Source of the DNA: Shewanella glacialipiscicola
Lineage (GTDB): Bacteria; Pseudomonadota; Gammaproteobacteria; Enterobacterales; Shewanellaceae
Reading direction: 5' to 3'
Assembly: GCF_023283485.1 (NCBI RefSeq)
Contig: NZ_JAKILU010000015.1
Span: 1 to 64,000 of the forward strand
Length of the DNA stretch: 64,000 nt
Below the pieces are notes generated by a model, which was not told the DNA's origin, did not search any database, and saw only the letters and a program-made list of their open reading frames with translations. Position numbers and translations under genes: made by a program. Below are positions 56,237 to 64,000 of the stretch, one piece after another (within the stretch, counting starts at the first letter, position 1; every line of letters starts with the position of its first letter).

Positions 56237-57154
56237 ATGCAAAGTTTTATACAAGCGTTAGCGACAATTGAGTTGGGTAGTGATGCGGTGCGCCTTTTCC
56301 ACGGCCGCGGCGGGTATTATGCGGAGTGTGAACACCTCTGTTTAGATTGGTTTGCGCCAGTATTATTGCTGACCAGTTTTACTCCCTTAGAAGAAAGCGA
56401 TTTAGCCGTTTGCCAGCAGGCCATTACGGAGCGTTGGCAAGTCATATGTCCTGATAACCCATTGAATCTTGTTTATCAATATCGCAGCGGGGGAGAGACG
56501 CACACCCAATTATTGCAGGGTGAAGTACCTGAGCCACACATTGTCAGTGAAAATGGGGCGCAATTTCAGGTACATCTAATGCGTGGACAAAACCACGGTT
56601 TATTTCTCGATATGGCTAATGGTCGCGAATGGGTTCGAGCGAATGCTCGCTATAAAAAAGTGCTTAATTTGTTTGCTTATACTTGTGGCTTCTCGGTCGC
56701 AGCATTGCAAGGTGGCGCCGATGAAGTGGTCAATATCGACATGAGTAAAGGTGCATTAAGTATCGGAAAACAGAATCATTTGCTAAATGGTTTTAGTGCG
56801 GGCGCACGTTTTTTACCCCATGACATTTTTAAATCTTGGGGCAAACTGAAAAAGCTTGGTCCCTATGACATCATAGTGGCTGATCCGCCGAGTAATCAAA
56901 AGGGCAGCTTTGTAGCGACCAAAGATTATGTGCGTTTAATTCGGCGGTTACCTGAGTTACTAGCCCAAAATGGTGAATTGTTGCTCTGTTTAAATGCGCC
57001 TGAACTCGATACTGCGTTTTTACGTCAACAAGTGGCTGATGCAGCGCCAACATTAGAATACATTACGCGACTGGATAATCCGCCAGCGTTTATAGATGTG
57101 TCCCAAGATAAGTCACTTAAGGTACTGCGCTATTGCAGGTCTGCTTCTGTTTAA
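56237..57154 (+). CDS. Class I SAM-dependent methyltransferase, RlmI/RlmK-like
   Basis: The 305-residue protein has a C-terminal Rossmann methyltransferase part: MRGQNHGLFLDMANGREWV, the SAM loop VLNLFAYTCGFSVAALQGG and the catalytic-site motif IVADPPSNQKGSF. The order resembles 23S rRNA m5C methyltransferase RlmI but the PUA domain is absent and the usual DPP-xF form is altered to DPPS. The substrate is not certain. It is likely co-transcribed with the AI-2E permease. Confidence 0.85.
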   Translation: MQSFIQALATIELGSDAVRLFHGRGGYYAECEHLCLDWFAPVLLLTSFTPLEESDLAVCQQAITERWQVICPDNPLNLVYQYRSGGETHTQLLQGEVPEPHIVSENGAQFQVHLMRGQNHGLFLDMANGREWVRANARYKKVLNLFAYTCGFSVAALQGGADEVVNIDMSKGALSIGKQNHLLNGFSAGARFLPHDIFKSWGKLKKLGPYDIIVADPPSNQKGSFVATKDYVRLIRRLPELLAQNGELLLCLNAPELDTAFLRQQVADAAPTLEYITRLDNPPAFIDVSQDKSLKVLRYCRSASV

Positions 57155-57173
57155 TAATATATTTAACTTTAAC

Positions 57174-57197
57174 GGCCAGTATTTACTGGCCTTTTTT
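57174..57197 (+). terminator. Terminator after the methyltransferase gene
   Basis: GGCCAGT (57174-57180) and ACTGGCC (57185-57191) form a 7-bp stem, extended by AA/TT, followed by six T. Confidence 0.85.
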
Positions 57198-57563
57198 ATG
57201 GGGCGAGCATACTCAGCAGAATATTAAATCAAGGTTGTAGGGGGGGAAGTCGTCATGATAATCATCAGTCGGCCCTACATTAAGTCTCGTTTGGTAGCAT
57301 GCTTAGTATACAAAGATGAGTATTTTCAAGAGTGAATGTAGGTAATTGGTGAAAGTATTTCATTTTCTAATACGGCATTAAGCGCTTTTGGCGATAAATT
57401 ACACTTAAAACCTATTTTATACAAAACGAAACTGAAAGTTTTCTGTAATTACTGTTTATGCTTTGATATACTGCTGTGCACGGAATATCCCTTTACTCAA
57501 AGGCAAAATGTCAGCATAGAAGGACATGCCTCTGCGACCTTACCCAATCAAGCTGGAGTTGTT
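57198..57563. other. Intergenic interval before a micro-ORF
   Basis: No longer gene is seen. A TATACT at about 57467 could be a -10 box for the micro-ORF transcript that follows. A run of seven G occurs near 57240. An overlapping 25-codon frame starts at 57526 after AGAAGGAC. Confidence 0.3.
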
Positions 57564-57647
57564 ATGGAAGTTCATGAATACGAAAATGCTTATTACCAAG
57601 TGAAAGACGATGTACTTGAGTCTTTACCTACACAAAGCGAAGAATAA
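57564..57647 (+). CDS. Candidate 27-residue micro-protein
   Basis: The frame MEVHEYENAYYQVKDDVLES plus seven further residues ends in TAA at 57645-57647. TGGAG lies about 7 bases before the ATG, and the only strong terminator downstream (57721-57746) is about 75 bp after the stop, so a short transcript unit is plausible. The composition (acidic, Tyr-rich, natural codons) is protein-like. It could also be a small RNA or chance; a second short frame (from 57526) overlaps it in another register. Confidence 0.35.
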   Translation: MEVHEYENAYYQVKDDVLESLPTQSEE

Positions 57648-57720
57648 GTCATTAAAGCATCATCGATTGCTATTACGTTGATGGTACTTATGAGTCGAAA
57701 GTAACAAAATAAACATATTG

Positions 57721-57750
57721 AAATAGCAACCTTGAGGTTGCTATTTTTTT
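57721..57750. terminator. Bidirectional terminator
   Basis: The perfect 11-bp stem AAATAGCAACC (57721-57731) with GGTTGCTATTT (57736-57746) has a 4-nt loop, with T-runs on both strands. It serves the lipoprotein gene on the minus strand and whatever is transcribed from the left. Confidence 0.92.
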
Positions 57751-57818
57751 GCCAAAATAGAGAGTAAACTAATTTAAAAATGCCGAAAGAGACTTTAAAG
57801 TGGCTTTTTTTCAATTGG

Positions 57819-58253
57819 TTAGCCGTTAACTTTGCGTTTTTCTGGCATGAGTTCGACAATAAGCCATTTGCCGCCGATTTTGTGTAGGCGTATGGTTCTA
57901 TCATCAATCCAAGGTTGGCCGCCTTTCAGCCCTGTCATCTTCACGATCACCATGACGTCTTGAGTAAATCTGCGGAAGAAGTCGATATCAATATCATAAA
58001 TTTCCATTTCGACATTGGTCATCGACAGACTTAGCATATTGCGCTGCACAGCGCTGGCAATATGATAATGGGTCAGCACTTGTTTGATTGGATCGTCAAC
58101 ATATTGCTTAGCTTGCTCTATATCACGGTCGAGATAAACCGCCTTAAAAAAGCCCAAGCTCACCTCTTCTGGTGTGAGTTGATATTCCTCTTTAGTTGCG
58201 TTATCACCACAGCCAACAAGAAACAATAAAGAAATAAAGAATAGTATTCGCAT
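57819..58253 (-). CDS. Small predicted lipoprotein
   Basis: The 144-residue protein has a signal peptide and lipobox (FISLLFLVGC, Cys15), so it should be anchored in the membrane facing the periplasm. The mature part (LTPEEVSLGFFKAVYLDRDIEQAKQYVDD to GGKWLIVELMP) has the alpha+beta pattern of small NTF2-like or DUF4878-type domains. The function is unknown. Confidence 0.78.
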   Translation of the reverse strand: MRILFFISLLFLVGCGDNATKEEYQLTPEEVSLGFFKAVYLDRDIEQAKQYVDDPIKQVLTHYHIASAVQRNMLSLSMTNVEMEIYDIDIDFFRRFTQDVMVIVKMTGLKGGQPWIDDRTIRLHKIGGKWLIVELMPEKRKVNG

Positions 58254-58734
58254 AAGTTTTATTTATTGGAATTTGTTTTGAGTATCGCGATTTTAGCTTG
58301 AATGTACAAGTGTTGTACTCATTGCCTATCGATGAGGAAATCAGTTGACTCAAGCATTATAGCTGTGGCATATAGTAAGGAACGGTTTAAAAAGGTTATC
58401 CACAAAAACTGTGGAAAACTATGTTGAAGACTTCAGTGATACTTTGTAAGTTACTGATATTGTCTTGCTTTATATGCTGGTTAAAAAGTGACGCATTTAC
58501 TATTGTCGCGTAAACTCCCATTCAGTTGTGGATATTTTTCTAAGTTCACTTACCTTGTACATGTTACTTCTTCTAATTACTCTCGCATTTTTATCTCCAA
58601 TATTTACTCTCTAGGTTTATCTGTTATGCCATTTACGCATTTGTGCGGGGTGTTAACGCTAAACGTAAATATAAAAAAAGCACGGGTATTAACCAGTGCT
58701 TTTAGTCAGTTTTTGCTATCAATATTGAGCAGTT
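58254..58734. other. Intergenic interval between the lipoprotein gene and pta
   Basis: It holds the pta terminator at its right end and otherwise AT-rich sequence. The pair TTATCCACA/TGTGGA near 58398-58415 resembles a single DnaA-box-like motif (TTATCCACA), but one copy alone has no clear meaning. A plus-strand frame from 58488 runs antisense into pta and is rejected. Confidence 0.35.
58671..58704 (-). terminator. Terminator of the ackA-pta unit
   Basis: On the minus strand AGCAC-T-GG pairs with CC-C-GTGCT (58679-58686 with 58693-58700, one mismatch), followed by a run of seven U. Confidence 0.82.
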
Positions 58735-60888
58735 TTAGCCTTTGGCGGCATCGTTTTGCGCTGCTTGTATCGCGGTTAAGGCGATAGTGTAGACAATATC
58801 ATCGACTAGCGCACCGCGCGACAAATCGTTCACGGGTTTACGCATGCCTTGCAGCATAGGACCAATACTGATTAAGTCAGCGCTTCGCTGTACGGCTTTA
58901 TAAGTCGTGTTACCAGTGTTGAGGTCTGGGAATACGAAAACAGTAGCTTGACCAGCGACTGGGCTATTCGGCGCCTTAGAGCGGGCAACATTTGGCATAA
59001 CTGCCGCATCATATTGCAATGGACCATCAATGATAAGATCTGGGCGTTTTTCTTTAGCGATACGAGTCGCTTCCCGTACTTTATCGACATCAGAACCTGT
59101 GCCAGAGTTACCCGTTGAGTAACTGATCATCGCGACTCTTGGCTCGATACCGAACGCTTTAGCTGATTCTGCCGATTGGATAGCAATATCGGCAAGTTGC
59201 TCCGCGGTGGGATCGGGGTTAATCGCACAGTCACCGTAAACGAGTACTTGGTCTGGCATTAACATAAAGAAGATAGATGAGACTAAGCTTGAACCCGGCG
59301 CTGTTTTGATCAATTGCAGCGGTGGACGAATAGTATTGGCCGTGGTGTTAACTGCGCCAGAAACAATCCCGTCGACTTCGTCTTGAGCTAGCATCATAGT
59401 GCCAAGCACCATATTGTCTTCTAATTGCTCCCTGGCAACGACTTCAGTCAAGCCTTTGCTACGACGCAGTTCTAACATAGGCTCTACGTAACGGTCGCGT
59501 ACTTCTTCTGGGTCGATAATAATAACGCCTTCACCTAACACCACATCTTGCTGTGCGGCGATACGTAAGATTTCATCTTTTTTACCTAAAAGCACACAGC
59601 GAGCAATACCACGTTCGGCGCAAATTGCCGCTGCTTTAATAGTACGCGGCTCATCACCTTCTGGCAGTACTACAGTCTTGTGGGCTGCGCGTGCAAGTTC
59701 GGTGAGTTTATAGCGAAAAGCTGGTGGCGATAGGCGGTGCTCACGGGGTAAATTTTTGGTAACGCTTTCAATCCATGTTTGATCAATGTGGCTGGCAACA
59801 TAATCCTGCACGAGATCGACACGTACCGCATCATCAACAGGTACTTCGTGATCAAAACGTTGAATATTAAGCGATGTTTGCCAAGTGTTACTGTCAATTA
59901 AAAAGACTGGTAAGCCAGTTTCAAAGGCTTGCTCACACAGTTTAAGAATTTCAGGCTCTGGCTCATAACTACCCGTTAGCAGCAGAGCGCCAATCTTGAC
60001 GCCATTCATGGCTGCAAGGCAGGCAGATACTATGACATCGGAGCGATCGCCCGAGGTGACAAGTAATGAATCCGTTTTAATATGGGTGACCATATTAGGG
60101 ATGCTGCGCGCACAGAACGTCACTTTACGCAGGCGGCGGGTATGCATTTCACCGGCATTAAGAATGCGTGCACTTAAATGTTTGGCTAGATCAGAGGCGC
60201 GCGGTGCGACCAGATCAAGATTGTACGGCACGCTACCTAAGATACGCAGTGGGCTTTTACCAGGCAGTTGAAACATACTGGTGCTATCTGTGTATTGCAT
60301 GCCTTGACTATCAAAGACTTCAGATAAGTCAGGGCGAGTGCGACCTTCTTCATCAACCGGTGCGCCAATCTTGTTGATTATAGCGCCAATCAGGCGTTTG
60401 TTGTTTTTTCCACCCCAAGAGTTATAGGCAATTTCGAGGCGATTCATTAACTCTGTTGAAGTATCGTTACCCGGTGTTGCAATAAAAATGACATCGGCAT
60501 CCATGGCTTTGGCGATGGCATAGTTCACATCGTCAGCAAAGGGATGGTTACGGGTTGGCACTAAACCTTCGACAATTAATGTTTCAGTATTACTGGCGCA
60601 ATCGGCTGCACGGGCAATGATTTGTTCCATTAATACGTCGGTTTGGTCGGCACGAATTAAGGCCTCCGCATGAGCCATGTCAAAGGGTTCTAGCGGATTA
60701 ACCGTCGGCGATTTACTGAGAATAGTGGTTGAGCGTTCAGGGCCGATATCGTTAGGTCTAAGCTGGGAAATGGGTTTAAAAAACTGAACCTTAACCCCGT
60801 GGCGCTCCAATGCGCGAACCATCCCAAGGCTTAAAGAAGTTAGGCCTACGCCTATACCAATGGGAATTAACATAATATTACGAGACAT
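58735..60888 (-). CDS. pta: Phosphate acetyltransferase Pta
   Basis: Pta converts acetyl-CoA and phosphate to acetyl phosphate. The 717-residue long form starts at the ATG at 60888 ([20 protein letters not shown]). The N-terminal P-loop-like and DRTGG regulatory domains are followed by the C-terminal catalytic domain from about residue 390 ([50 protein letters not shown]). A Met 15 codons upstream is not in the usual protein. It lies 107 bp after ackA on the same strand. Confidence 0.96.
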   Translation of the reverse strand: MSRNIMLIPIGIGVGLTSLSLGMVRALERHGVKVQFFKPISQLRPNDIGPERSTTILSKSPTVNPLEPFDMAHAEALIRADQTDVLMEQIIARAADCASNTETLIVEGLVPTRNHPFADDVNYAIAKAMDADVIFIATPGNDTSTELMNRLEIAYNSWGGKNNKRLIGAIINKIGAPVDEEGRTRPDLSEVFDSQGMQYTDSTSMFQLPGKSPLRILGSVPYNLDLVAPRASDLAKHLSARILNAGEMHTRRLRKVTFCARSIPNMVTHIKTDSLLVTSGDRSDVIVSACLAAMNGVKIGALLLTGSYEPEPEILKLCEQAFETGLPVFLIDSNTWQTSLNIQRFDHEVPVDDAVRVDLVQDYVASHIDQTWIESVTKNLPREHRLSPPAFRYKLTELARAAHKTVVLPEGDEPRTIKAAAICAERGIARCVLLGKKDEILRIAAQQDVVLGEGVIIIDPEEVRDRYVEPMLELRRSKGLTEVVAREQLEDNMVLGTMMLAQDEVDGIVSGAVNTTANTIRPPLQLIKTAPGSSLVSSIFFMLMPDQVLVYGDCAINPDPTAEQLADIAIQSAESAKAFGIEPRVAMISYSTGNSGTGSDVDKVREATRIAKEKRPDLIIDGPLQYDAAVMPNVARSKAPNSPVAGQATVFVFPDLNTGNTTYKAVQRSADLISIGPMLQGMRKPVNDLSRGALVDDIVYTIALTAIQAAQNDAAKG

Positions 60889-60995
60889 AAAAACCTCTAG
60901 TTTCGACGTTTTTGGGCAGAATAGTTTCTGCAAATTAGCTTATGAATACATGAGTTAAGCGCTAAGCCGTATGAATTATAAGGCTTAGCTCTATT

Positions 60996-62195
60996 TTATT
61001 GATTGATTAGTTTAATTGAATCTTCAGCGATAACCCATTCTTCATTTGTTGGGATCACCATGGCAATCGTGCCTTTATCTTGAGTAATAATGCCTTTCTT
61101 GCCAAAACGGGCCGCTTTGTTACGTTCGCTATCGATATGGAAATTAAATATTTCCAGCATGTTTAATACTTTTTCACGAATTAAATCTGAGTTTTCACCA
61201 ATACCACCTGTGAACACTACGGCATCTAAACGCCCAAGTGGCACAGTATAAGAGGCAATGTATTTGGCTAAACGGTAACAGAAGATTTCTAAGGCTAATG
61301 TCGCACCTTTATGGCCGTCAGCGTAACCTTCTTCGATGCCGCGGCAATCGTTAGTCAGCTCAGAAATACCTAGCAGACCACTTTGCTTGTTCATCAGGTT
61401 ATTGACTTCTTCTAGGGTGTAACCCAGTTGATGTACTAAATGATAGATAATTGAAGGGTCTATATCGCCACAGCGTGTGCCCATAACCAAACCTTCTAAT
61501 GGGGTTAAGCCCATAGAAGTGTCAACACTTTTGCCGCCTTTAATCGCTGTTACTGATGCGCCGTTGCCTAAGTGAGCACAGATAACGTTAGTATCTTCGA
61601 TAGGCTTATGGAGCATTTTTGCTGCTTCACGGCTGACAAATAAATGGCTGGTGCCATGCATGCCATAACGACGGATGCCGTGCTCGCGATACAATTTGTA
61701 GGGAAGGGCGTAAATATAGGCGTGGTCTGGCATGCTTTGGTGAAAAGCGGTATCAAATACTGCAACCTGTGGCAATTTAGGGAAAGAGGCAATAGCTGCG
61801 CGGATGCCAATGAGGTGAGCAGGATTGTGCAGTGGTGCTAATGAGGCACAATCTTCGATACCTTTAATCACGCTTTCATCAATGATCATAGAGCGCGTAA
61901 ATTTTTCGCCGCCGTGAACGATACGATGGCCAACTGCTTGAATTTTTGCGGCTAATTCTGGTTGCTCTGCAAGAATTTTATTAACAATGTATTCAACCGC
62001 TTCACGGTGAGCTGTAAATGCACCTAAGGCAGCTTCGTGTTTTTCGCCGTCGATTTTCCATTTAATACGAGAGTTTTCTAAGCCAAAACATTCAGCTAAT
62101 CCGGATATTTTATCGTCACCTGTTTGTGCGTCAATGACTGCAAATTTGAGAGAAGAGCTACCGCAATTGAGAACTAAAACCAGTTTATTAGACAT
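60996..62195 (-). CDS. ackA: Acetate kinase AckA
   Basis: AckA makes ATP from acetyl phosphate and gives acetate. The 399-residue sugar-kinase-fold enzyme contains [39 protein letters not shown] ([12 protein letters not shown]), [14 protein letters not shown] and [15 protein letters not shown]. In Shewanella the Pta-AckA route yields ATP during anaerobic lactate or pyruvate use. It is the first gene of ackA-pta. Confidence 0.97.
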   Translation of the reverse strand: MSNKLVLVLNCGSSSLKFAVIDAQTGDDKISGLAECFGLENSRIKWKIDGEKHEAALGAFTAHREAVEYIVNKILAEQPELAAKIQAVGHRIVHGGEKFTRSMIIDESVIKGIEDCASLAPLHNPAHLIGIRAAIASFPKLPQVAVFDTAFHQSMPDHAYIYALPYKLYREHGIRRYGMHGTSHLFVSREAAKMLHKPIEDTNVICAHLGNGASVTAIKGGKSVDTSMGLTPLEGLVMGTRCGDIDPSIIYHLVHQLGYTLEEVNNLMNKQSGLLGISELTNDCRGIEEGYADGHKGATLALEIFCYRLAKYIASYTVPLGRLDAVVFTGGIGENSDLIREKVLNMLEIFNFHIDSERNKAARFGKKGIITQDKGTIAMVIPTNEEWVIAEDSIKLINQ

Positions 62196-62354
62196 GTGTA
62201 AACCCTTTGCTATTGTATTTAAAATAACGATTCAAAAAAGTCAGGATCTGCAGTGTTTTTTACCGTAACGGTCTGGGGCGATTTGCCAGATTGTGCTATG
62301 GTAAAGCAGTGTTCCAATTAATTGTTGTAGGTGTCTAACGTTGAGTATTAAGCA

Positions 62355-62798
62355 TTGAGTATCAAAATTCTCAAAACTTTAGGGGACGGTCATCGCTATA
62401 TGAAGACTTGGCCCATGGCTAGACAACTGGGTTTTTATTTCCCTGAGTATCGGGTTGTCCGAGCCACTCAGTTAGCCATACTAGTCATGCCAGTACTGGC
62501 GATTTTTGTGAGCATAAGCCAGCTATATATCCATGGTTGGGCATTTCTGCCCCAAGCGGCTACGCTCGGTTTATTCTTTGTTAGCCTGCCGTTACAGGGC
62601 TTATTGTGGTTAGGCTGGCGTGCGCGCCATCCTCTACCGTTATCATTGTTCGACTGGAGCAACCAGCTCAGTGCTAAGTTGTCTTCCATGGGGATCAATT
62701 GCCAAACCTTAGGTGCTAAGGCCTGTTATCTTGATATGGCACTGATTTTAAAAATAGCCTTTGAACGTTTAGATAGCAGTTATTGGGAAGAGCTTTAA
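62355..62798 (+). CDS. yfbV: YfbV (UPF0208/DUF412) membrane protein
   Basis: The 147-residue protein has two membrane segments (LAILVMPVLAIFVSISQLYI and AATLGLFFVSLPLQGLLWLGW). DGHRYMKTWPMARQLGFYFPEYRVV matches the YfbV N-terminal pattern. In E. coli YfbV insulates the Ter macrodomain and lies next to ackA, as here. The start is TTG at 62355; no nearby in-frame ATG exists before codon 16. A short direct repeat (TTGAGTATTAAGCATTGAGTATCAA) spans the start region. Confidence 0.9.
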   Translation: MSIKILKTLGDGHRYMKTWPMARQLGFYFPEYRVVRATQLAILVMPVLAIFVSISQLYIHGWAFLPQAATLGLFFVSLPLQGLLWLGWRARHPLPLSLFDWSNQLSAKLSSMGINCQTLGAKACYLDMALILKIAFERLDSSYWEEL

Positions 62799-62832
62799 GC
62801 CTTATCCATATGAGCTATTTTGTCATCGTCAA

Positions 62833-63573
62833 TTAATAAATCGCGTTAATCCCTTGTTTTACAAATACCGCTTTGATTTTTTCCATGGTTTCTCGACTCG
62901 GAGGCGATACTCCATCGAGTTGGTAGCGCTCACCCATGGCTTCCCACTTGTGTTTACCTAATTCGTGATAGGGTAGTAACTCTACCTTTTCAATGTTTTT
63001 CATCGGTTTGATAAACTCTGCCAGTTGTAATGCCGATGCTTCATCATTGGTAAAGCCATCTAATACCACATAGCGTATCCAAGTTGGTTGATTACGTTTT
63101 GCCAAGTATTGCGCAAATTCCAGCGTTCTGTGGTTACTGACTTTGGTTAACTCAATATGCTTGTCATCATTCATATGTTTGATGTCCAGTAGTACTAAGT
63201 CTGTGTTATCGAGTAACTCATCAATCACTGGCGTGTACTTACGCACAAAACCATTAGTGTCTAAACAGGTATGGATCCCTTCTTTTTTGCAGGCTGCGAA
63301 TAATTCAGCAACGAATTCGGCCTGTAAAATGGCTTCACCTCCGCTGGCAGTCACGCCGCCATTGCTGGCATCAAGAAAAGGTCGATAGCTGATGATTTGG
63401 CTCATGAGCTCATCGACTCTAACTTCTTTACCGCCATCAAGATCCCAAGTGTCACGGTTGTGGCAATACTGGCAGCGCATTAAACAGCCTTGCATAAAGG
63501 TTATGAACCGTATGCCTGGACCATCGACTGTGCCAAAGGATTCCACCGAATGGACTCGACCAATAACTGCCAT
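62833..63573 (-). CDS. pflA: Pyruvate formate-lyase 1-activating enzyme PflA
   Basis: This radical-SAM enzyme puts the glycyl radical on PflB under anaerobic conditions. The 246-residue protein has the cluster motif C30-LMR-C34-QY-C37 in [16 protein letters not shown], then [16 protein letters not shown] (SAM-binding GGE) and [23 protein letters not shown] gives the ribosome binding region. It lies 64 bp after pflB on the same strand, with a small hairpin in between. Confidence 0.96.
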   Translation of the reverse strand: MAVIGRVHSVESFGTVDGPGIRFITFMQGCLMRCQYCHNRDTWDLDGGKEVRVDELMSQIISYRPFLDASNGGVTASGGEAILQAEFVAELFAACKKEGIHTCLDTNGFVRKYTPVIDELLDNTDLVLLDIKHMNDDKHIELTKVSNHRTLEFAQYLAKRNQPTWIRYVVLDGFTNDEASALQLAEFIKPMKNIEKVELLPYHELGKHKWEAMGERYQLDGVSPPSRETMEKIKAVFVKQGINAIY

Positions 63574-63597
63574 TGTGACTCCTGTTTTAATTAAGTA

Positions 63598-63623
63598 GGC
63601 TATAGCATTAGTTTACTATAGCC
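63598..63623 (-). other. Intercistronic hairpin between pflB and pflA
   Basis: GGCTATAG (63598-63605) pairs with CTATAGCC (63616-63623) over a 10-nt loop. No U-run follows on the minus strand, so it may tune pflA expression or protect the pflB message rather than end transcription. Confidence 0.5.
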
Positions 63624-63637
63624 CTGCCTAATTTAGC

Positions 63638-64000
63638 TTATAGACCTTTAGTAAATGTACGCGTGATCACATCTTGCTGCTGTTCTGGTGTGAGTGAGTT
63701 GAAACGCACTGCATAACCAGAAACACGTATGGTCAGTTGTGGATACTTTTCTGGATGCTTAATGGCATCTTCAAGCATTTCACGGTTCATCACGTTGACG
63801 TTTAAGTGTTGGCCGCCTTCTTTTTTGTCATTGTGGTCGAAGTATCCGTCCATCAATGCCGCTAAGTTGGTCCGGCGAGCATCATCCTCTTTACCCAGCG
63901 CGTTTGGCACGATTGAGAAGGTATAAGAGATACCGTCTTGAGCGTGGGCAAACGGTAGTTTAGCGACTGAGGTTAATGAGGCGATTGCACCATTTTCATC
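63638..64000 (-). CDS. pflB: Formate C-acetyltransferase (pyruvate formate-lyase) PflB, C-terminal end
   Basis: PflB cleaves pyruvate with CoA to acetyl-CoA and formate. Only the last 120 codons are inside the window; the frame is open to base 64000. [41 protein letters not shown] and the glycyl-radical loop RVSGYAVRF (radical on the Gly) are all as expected. With pflA, pta and ackA it forms the formate/acetate fermentation block. Confidence 0.96.
   Translation of the reverse strand, partial: DENGAIASLTSVAKLPFAHAQDGISYTFSIVPNALGKEDDARRTNLAALMDGYFDHNDKKEGGQHLNVNVMNREMLEDAIKHPEKYPQLTIRVSGYAVRFNSLTPEQQQDVITRTFTKGL

Noticed and set aside
57593..57907. Minus-strand frame of 104 codons
   Set aside because: Overlaps the lipoprotein gene and the bidirectional terminator; composition is Lys/Asn/Ser-rich noise.
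58398..58415. Single DnaA-box-like TTATCCACA
   Set aside because: Only one copy, with no cluster, AT-rich unwinding element or replication gene nearby; not an origin.
58488..58787. 99-codon plus-strand frame entering pta
   Set aside because: Antisense to the pta 3' end and crosses its terminator; Cys/Phe/Ser-rich shadow sequence.

Overview
The window reads as a chromosomal segment of a gammaproteobacterium, most likely Shewanella. This rests on gene order and protein resemblance: fimV-truA-folC-dedD-cvpA-purF-topB, trpEGDC(F)BA divergent from rnm, tesA/ybbA-ybbP, folX-yfcH, and pta-ackA-yfbV-pflA-pflB, together with an IS1595-family element. Most of it is ordinary core metabolism with tidy Shine-Dalgarno sites and strong hairpin terminators.

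Layout. 1-7.1 kb: the 3' end of fimV with in-frame tandem repeats, then truA, folC, a SPOR-domain dedD gene starting on TTG, cvpA and purF. 7.2-12.1 kb: a small membrane protein, topB, an S33 peptidase and a metallo-beta-lactamase-fold hydrolase. 12.2-21.1 kb: two methyl-accepting chemotaxis proteins flank a molybdenum-hydroxylase cluster (XdhC-like chaperone, MocA-like nucleotidyltransferase, 2Fe-2S subunit, Tat-exported molybdopterin subunit) and a DUF1097 membrane protein. 21.5-23.6 kb: an accessory island that I read as an integron cassette cluster without an integrase (CALIN). It has two attC-like sites and codes for an HExxH protein, a 72-residue protein made of four 16-residue repeats, and a KTSC-domain protein. 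23.8-26.1 kb: xthA, yciI, yciB and a DUF2798 protein. 26.5-33.7 kb: the trp operon with a classical attenuator (leader peptide with three consecutive Trp codons) and an in-frame trpD-trpC-trpF fusion. 33.9-37.8 kb: rnm, yciO, scpA, scpB, rluB. 37.9-45.6 kb: a LysR/MFS divergent pair, an unknown small gene, a three-gene ABC efflux set and a CoA-transferase. 45.6-46.6 kb: a complete IS1595-family element with inverted repeats and an 8-bp target duplication. 46.7-57.2 kb: a DUF3083-like protein, tesA with divergent ybbA-ybbP, gltS, yfcH-folX, an AI-2E family permease and an RlmI-like methyltransferase. 57.2-64 kb: a candidate micro-ORF transcript, a lipoprotein, and the acetate/formate fermentation block pta, ackA, yfbV, pflA and the 3' end of pflB.

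The most notable items are the cassette cluster with its Trp/Asp-rich repeat protein, the TrpD-TrpC-TrpF triple fusion that still carries an internal ribosome binding site and start codon, the fully readable trp attenuator, and the intact IS with its target duplication. No tRNA, rRNA or CRISPR array was seen. Product names come from reading the translations without any database search.
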